Shown here one piece after another: positions 61,907-64,000 of a stretch of DNA of 64,000 nt (position 1 is its first letter; each line of letters starts with the position of its first letter). A program made the position numbers and the translations under genes. Origin of the DNA: Thiohalocapsa halophila (GTDB taxonomy: Bacteria > Pseudomonadota > Gammaproteobacteria > Chromatiales > Chromatiaceae); NCBI RefSeq assembly GCF_016583825.1, contig NZ_NRRV01000016.1, forward strand, positions 25,437 to 89,436, written 5' to 3'. The notes beneath the pieces were generated by a model. It was not told the origin of the DNA. It did not search any database and worked only from the letters and a program-made list of their open reading frames with translations.

Positions 61907-64000
61907 ATGCCTGAGTTTCTATCGATGCACCGACCGACGATCGATTTCCGCAGTATTCGTAGTCATCACGGTAGCCAGCATGGCGGTTTCGAGGAGTTGG
62001 CGTGCCAACTTGCAGCCCTCGACAGTCACGCCGCCCTGTCGTTCCATCGCAAGGGCAGCGGTGCCGATGCTGGACTCGAGTGCTACCGGAGCGAACTCGA
62101 TGGAACAGAAACCGGCTGGCAAGCGAAGTACTTCTTCTCGTTGGGAAGCAGCGAGGCACAGCAGCTCAAGGATTCGTTCGATAATGCTGTCGCGAAACAC
62201 CCAAAGCTCGCTCGCTTCATCGTTTGCCTGCCGTTCGACTTGTCCGATGGACGCATCCGCGGGCGTCAGTCCGCGCGCGACCGCTGGGACGCCTGGGTTT
62301 CTGATCGCCACGAATCGATCGCCCCTCGGGTCGTCGAGATTGAACTTTGGGGTGCCTTCGAGCTAGCCGAGCGGTTATCGCGCAATGATCCGCTCCACGT
62401 AGGGAGACTTACCTATTGGTTCGATCTTCCCCATTTCGGGCCGGGTTGGTTCCGAGATCGATTCGAGATCACCCGCAAGGCGTTGGGTCGGCGCTACACA
62501 CCTGAGCTCAACGTCGAACTGCCGATCAGACAAGCGCTCGCCGCATTTGCCCGCGATCCTCATTTCGCGCGCCAGATCGAAGGATGGGCGGATGAGCTCG
62601 ATGAAGCATGGCATCGATTACGGTCTTCTTTGAATTCGGTTTTCACGGATTCCGATGCGGCGAAGCTTGACCAGGAACTGTCCGCGATTTCCAAAGCCAT
62701 TCGCGAAACATCGCTTGCCTCGCCAAAGCCGATCCCATTTGACAAGTGGGCTGCCCTAATTGCCACTGCCAGCGGGTCGCTCGGCCAGAGTATGTCGAAG
62801 ATCTGGGCACCGAGAAATAACGCGGAGTTGGATCAAGAGGCTGTGCGCAGGACTCAGCGGTCTGCTTGGCTTCTCAGTGAGACCATCGAGCGTCTCGCCG
62901 GTCAAGTCGATGCCCAGGAAACCCATGTGGCCAACACGAGCAGTTTGCTCTTGACCGGTGAAGCAGGTGTCGGGAAGTCACATCTCCTTGCCGACCTTGC
63001 GGAGCACCACATCGCTCAAGGTTTTCCCGCCGTTATCACCCTGGGTGGCGCATTTGTCGACGACGACCCCTGGCGCCAGGTCGCCGAGCAGTTGGGGCTG
63101 TTCGGTGTGTCGTCAGACGCCATCTTGGGGGCGCTCGATGCGGCTGCGGAGGCTACGGGTACCCGCGCCTTGGTCATAGTCGATGCGCTCAATGAACGCA
63201 ACGGCATCTCGGTTTGGTCGGAGCGGCTGGCCGCGTTTCTGGCCGTCGTCGAGCGCTTCGATCACGTTGCAGTCCTTGTCTCCTGCCGCACGACCTTCGT
63301 GCCCTACATCGTTCGGGATCTGGACGACGCTACCCTGTCTCGAATCGAGCACCCGGGCTTTGCGGGGAAGGCAGCGGAATCCGCGCGCCGCTATCTCGAC
63401 CAGCGCGGAATCGTGCGCATGGCCGCGCCGCATTTTGCCCCGGAGTTGGAAAACCCGCTCTTTCTTCGCACACTCTGCGACATGCTTGAACGAACTGGGG
63501 AGAGAGAACTGCCAAGGGGCGTAGCGGGCGTTTCAAGTATCTTCGATTTCTATTTCAGCGCGGTCGCCGCCGAACTGAACCGGCGTATGCGCTTAGCACC
63601 CAGGCTCAGGCGCGTCGAGAAGGTGCTCAGCGCGATTACCGAGGCGATGGTTCAGGCAGGTGCCGGATATCTACCTATCGACGTAGCCACGGAGTTAGTC
63701 GAGAGCGTCCATCCGTCGCACGGACGTGCTGAACAAGACCTGTTCACCAACCTGGAGCACGAGGGCGTACTCGCCGTGGAGCCGATCCAAGAAGGGGATT
63801 CGATCATCGAGATGGTTCGTTTCACCTTCGAGCGACTGAGTGATCATCGGATTGCCAAGCGGCTTCTCGAGACGCATGTTGCTAACGGTGATCCCGCCCA
63901 AGCCTTCGGCAAGAGTGGGTCTCTCGCGCAGTACGTCATCGGTGAGCGGGCCTACCGTTTTGCTGGCATTGCGGAGGCCTTCGCCGTCCAACTCCCAGAG
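61907..64000 (+). CDS. Avs-like STAND NTPase with N-terminal nuclease domain, partial
   Basis: The frame is open from ATG 61907 to the end of the window (698 codons), so the C-terminal sensor is missing. Residues 10-135 resemble a Cap4/Mrr-type PD-(D/E)xK nuclease: GGFEELACQL, DAGLECY (Asp55, Glu58) and WQAKYF (Gln72, Lys74), then RFIVCLPFDLSDGRIRGRQS. Residues 350-445 form a STAND-type NTPase: Walker A GEAGVGKS (351-358), Walker B ALVIVDALNE (421-430) and VLVSCRTTF. VRFTFERLSDHRIAKRLL further on is a phrase typical of antiphage Avs proteins. The GC content is clearly lower than upstream, suggesting transfer. No clear ribosome-binding site is seen; GTG 61817 or 61823 are alternative starts. 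The Avs subtype cannot be told without the C-terminus. Confidence 0.8.
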   Translation, partial: MPEFLSMHRPTIDFRSIRSHHGSQHGGFEELACQLAALDSHAALSFHRKGSGADAGLECYRSELDGTETGWQAKYFFSLGSSEAQQLKDSFDNAVAKHPKLARFIVCLPFDLSDGRIRGRQSARDRWDAWVSDRHESIAPRVVEIELWGAFELAERLSRNDPLHVGRLTYWFDLPHFGPGWFRDRFEITRKALGRRYTPELNVELPIRQALAAFARDPHFARQIEGWADELDEAWHRLRSSLNSVFTDSDAAKLDQELSAISKAIRETSLASPKPIPFDKWAALIATASGSLGQSMSKIWAPRNNAELDQEAVRRTQRSAWLLSETIERLAGQVDAQETHVANTSSLLLTGEAGVGKSHLLADLAEHHIAQGFPAVITLGGAFVDDDPWRQVAEQLGLFGVSSDAILGALDAAAEATGTRALVIVDALNERNGISVWSERLAAFLAVVERFDHVAVLVSCRTTFVPYIVRDLDDATLSRIEHPGFAGKAAESARRYLDQRGIVRMAAPHFAPELENPLFLRTLCDMLERTGERELPRGVAGVSSIFDFYFSAVAAELNRRMRLAPRLRRVEKVLSAITEAMVQAGAGYLPIDVATELVESVHPSHGRAEQDLFTNLEHEGVLAVEPIQEGDSIIEMVRFTFERLSDHRIAKRLLETHVANGDPAQAFGKSGSLAQYVIGERAYRFAGIAEAFAVQLPE

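Overview
The window is strongly GC-rich, gene-dense DNA that looks like a chromosome segment of a chemo- or phototrophic sulfur-oxidising gammaproteobacterium, probably Chromatiales-like. This is inferred from the combination of a periplasmic nitrate reductase, a diheme flavocytochrome c sulfide dehydrogenase, dissimilatory-type ATP sulfurylase, type IV pilus genes and typical gammaproteobacterial intergenic repeats. No rRNA, photosynthesis or phylogenetic marker is present to fix the genus.

Layout: 0-6.4 kb holds the nap operon (napD end, A, G, H, B, C), followed by moaA for molybdenum cofactor. 7.8-13.3 kb is mostly minus strand: hcp, then an N6-adenine methyltransferase, a probable restriction endonuclease and a Crp/Fnr (DNR-like) regulator. 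The last three are chained by 4-base overlaps. Two good FNR/DNR-type palindromes lie between hcp and the divergent fccAB genes. 13.6-18.1 kb holds fccA, fccB, an HPP membrane protein and an unusual HTH-[2Fe-2S]-reductase protein. 18.9-27.9 kb has a photolyase, an SDR, a SPOR protein, a lipoprotein, tRNA-Leu(UAG), a DUF2061 gene behind a Fur-like box, and a two-subunit molybdenum hydroxylase. 28.1-37.6 kb has tmcA, rlmI, a DASS transporter, sat and a glycosyltransferase. 37.7-39.2 kb has two cell-wall enzymes. 39.3-46.3 kb is a complete MoxR/Bat (aerotolerance-type) operon downstream of gltX. 48.2-59.6 kb has acs, a NYN-domain protein, pilBCD-coaE and a ClC channel. 59.8-61.2 kb has hisA and hisB. 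After a gene-poor 0.66 kb boundary, the window ends inside a large gene with a nuclease domain and a STAND-type NTPase (Avs-like antiphage protein) in visibly lower-GC DNA.

The most unusual structural theme is the intergenic repeats. Period-7 arrays (GGAGTAC or GAAGTTT type) stand at gene junctions in the nap, his and pil-coaE regions. At three junctions they form inverted arms just where the downstream gene's ribosome-binding site should be. Other repeat families (GGGGACAGTATAC-type units, a 30-base inverted repeat, hexamers upstream of gltX, and a 19-base leader repeat shared by acs and a small secreted-protein gene) fill most remaining gaps.

Functionally, the Nap enzyme, MoaA, Hcp, the DNR-like regulator and the FNR boxes form a coherent nitrate/NO response unit beside sulfide oxidation genes, suggesting coupling of sulfide oxidation to nitrate respiration. 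The two candidate defence loci are the restriction-modification pair and the Avs-like gene.
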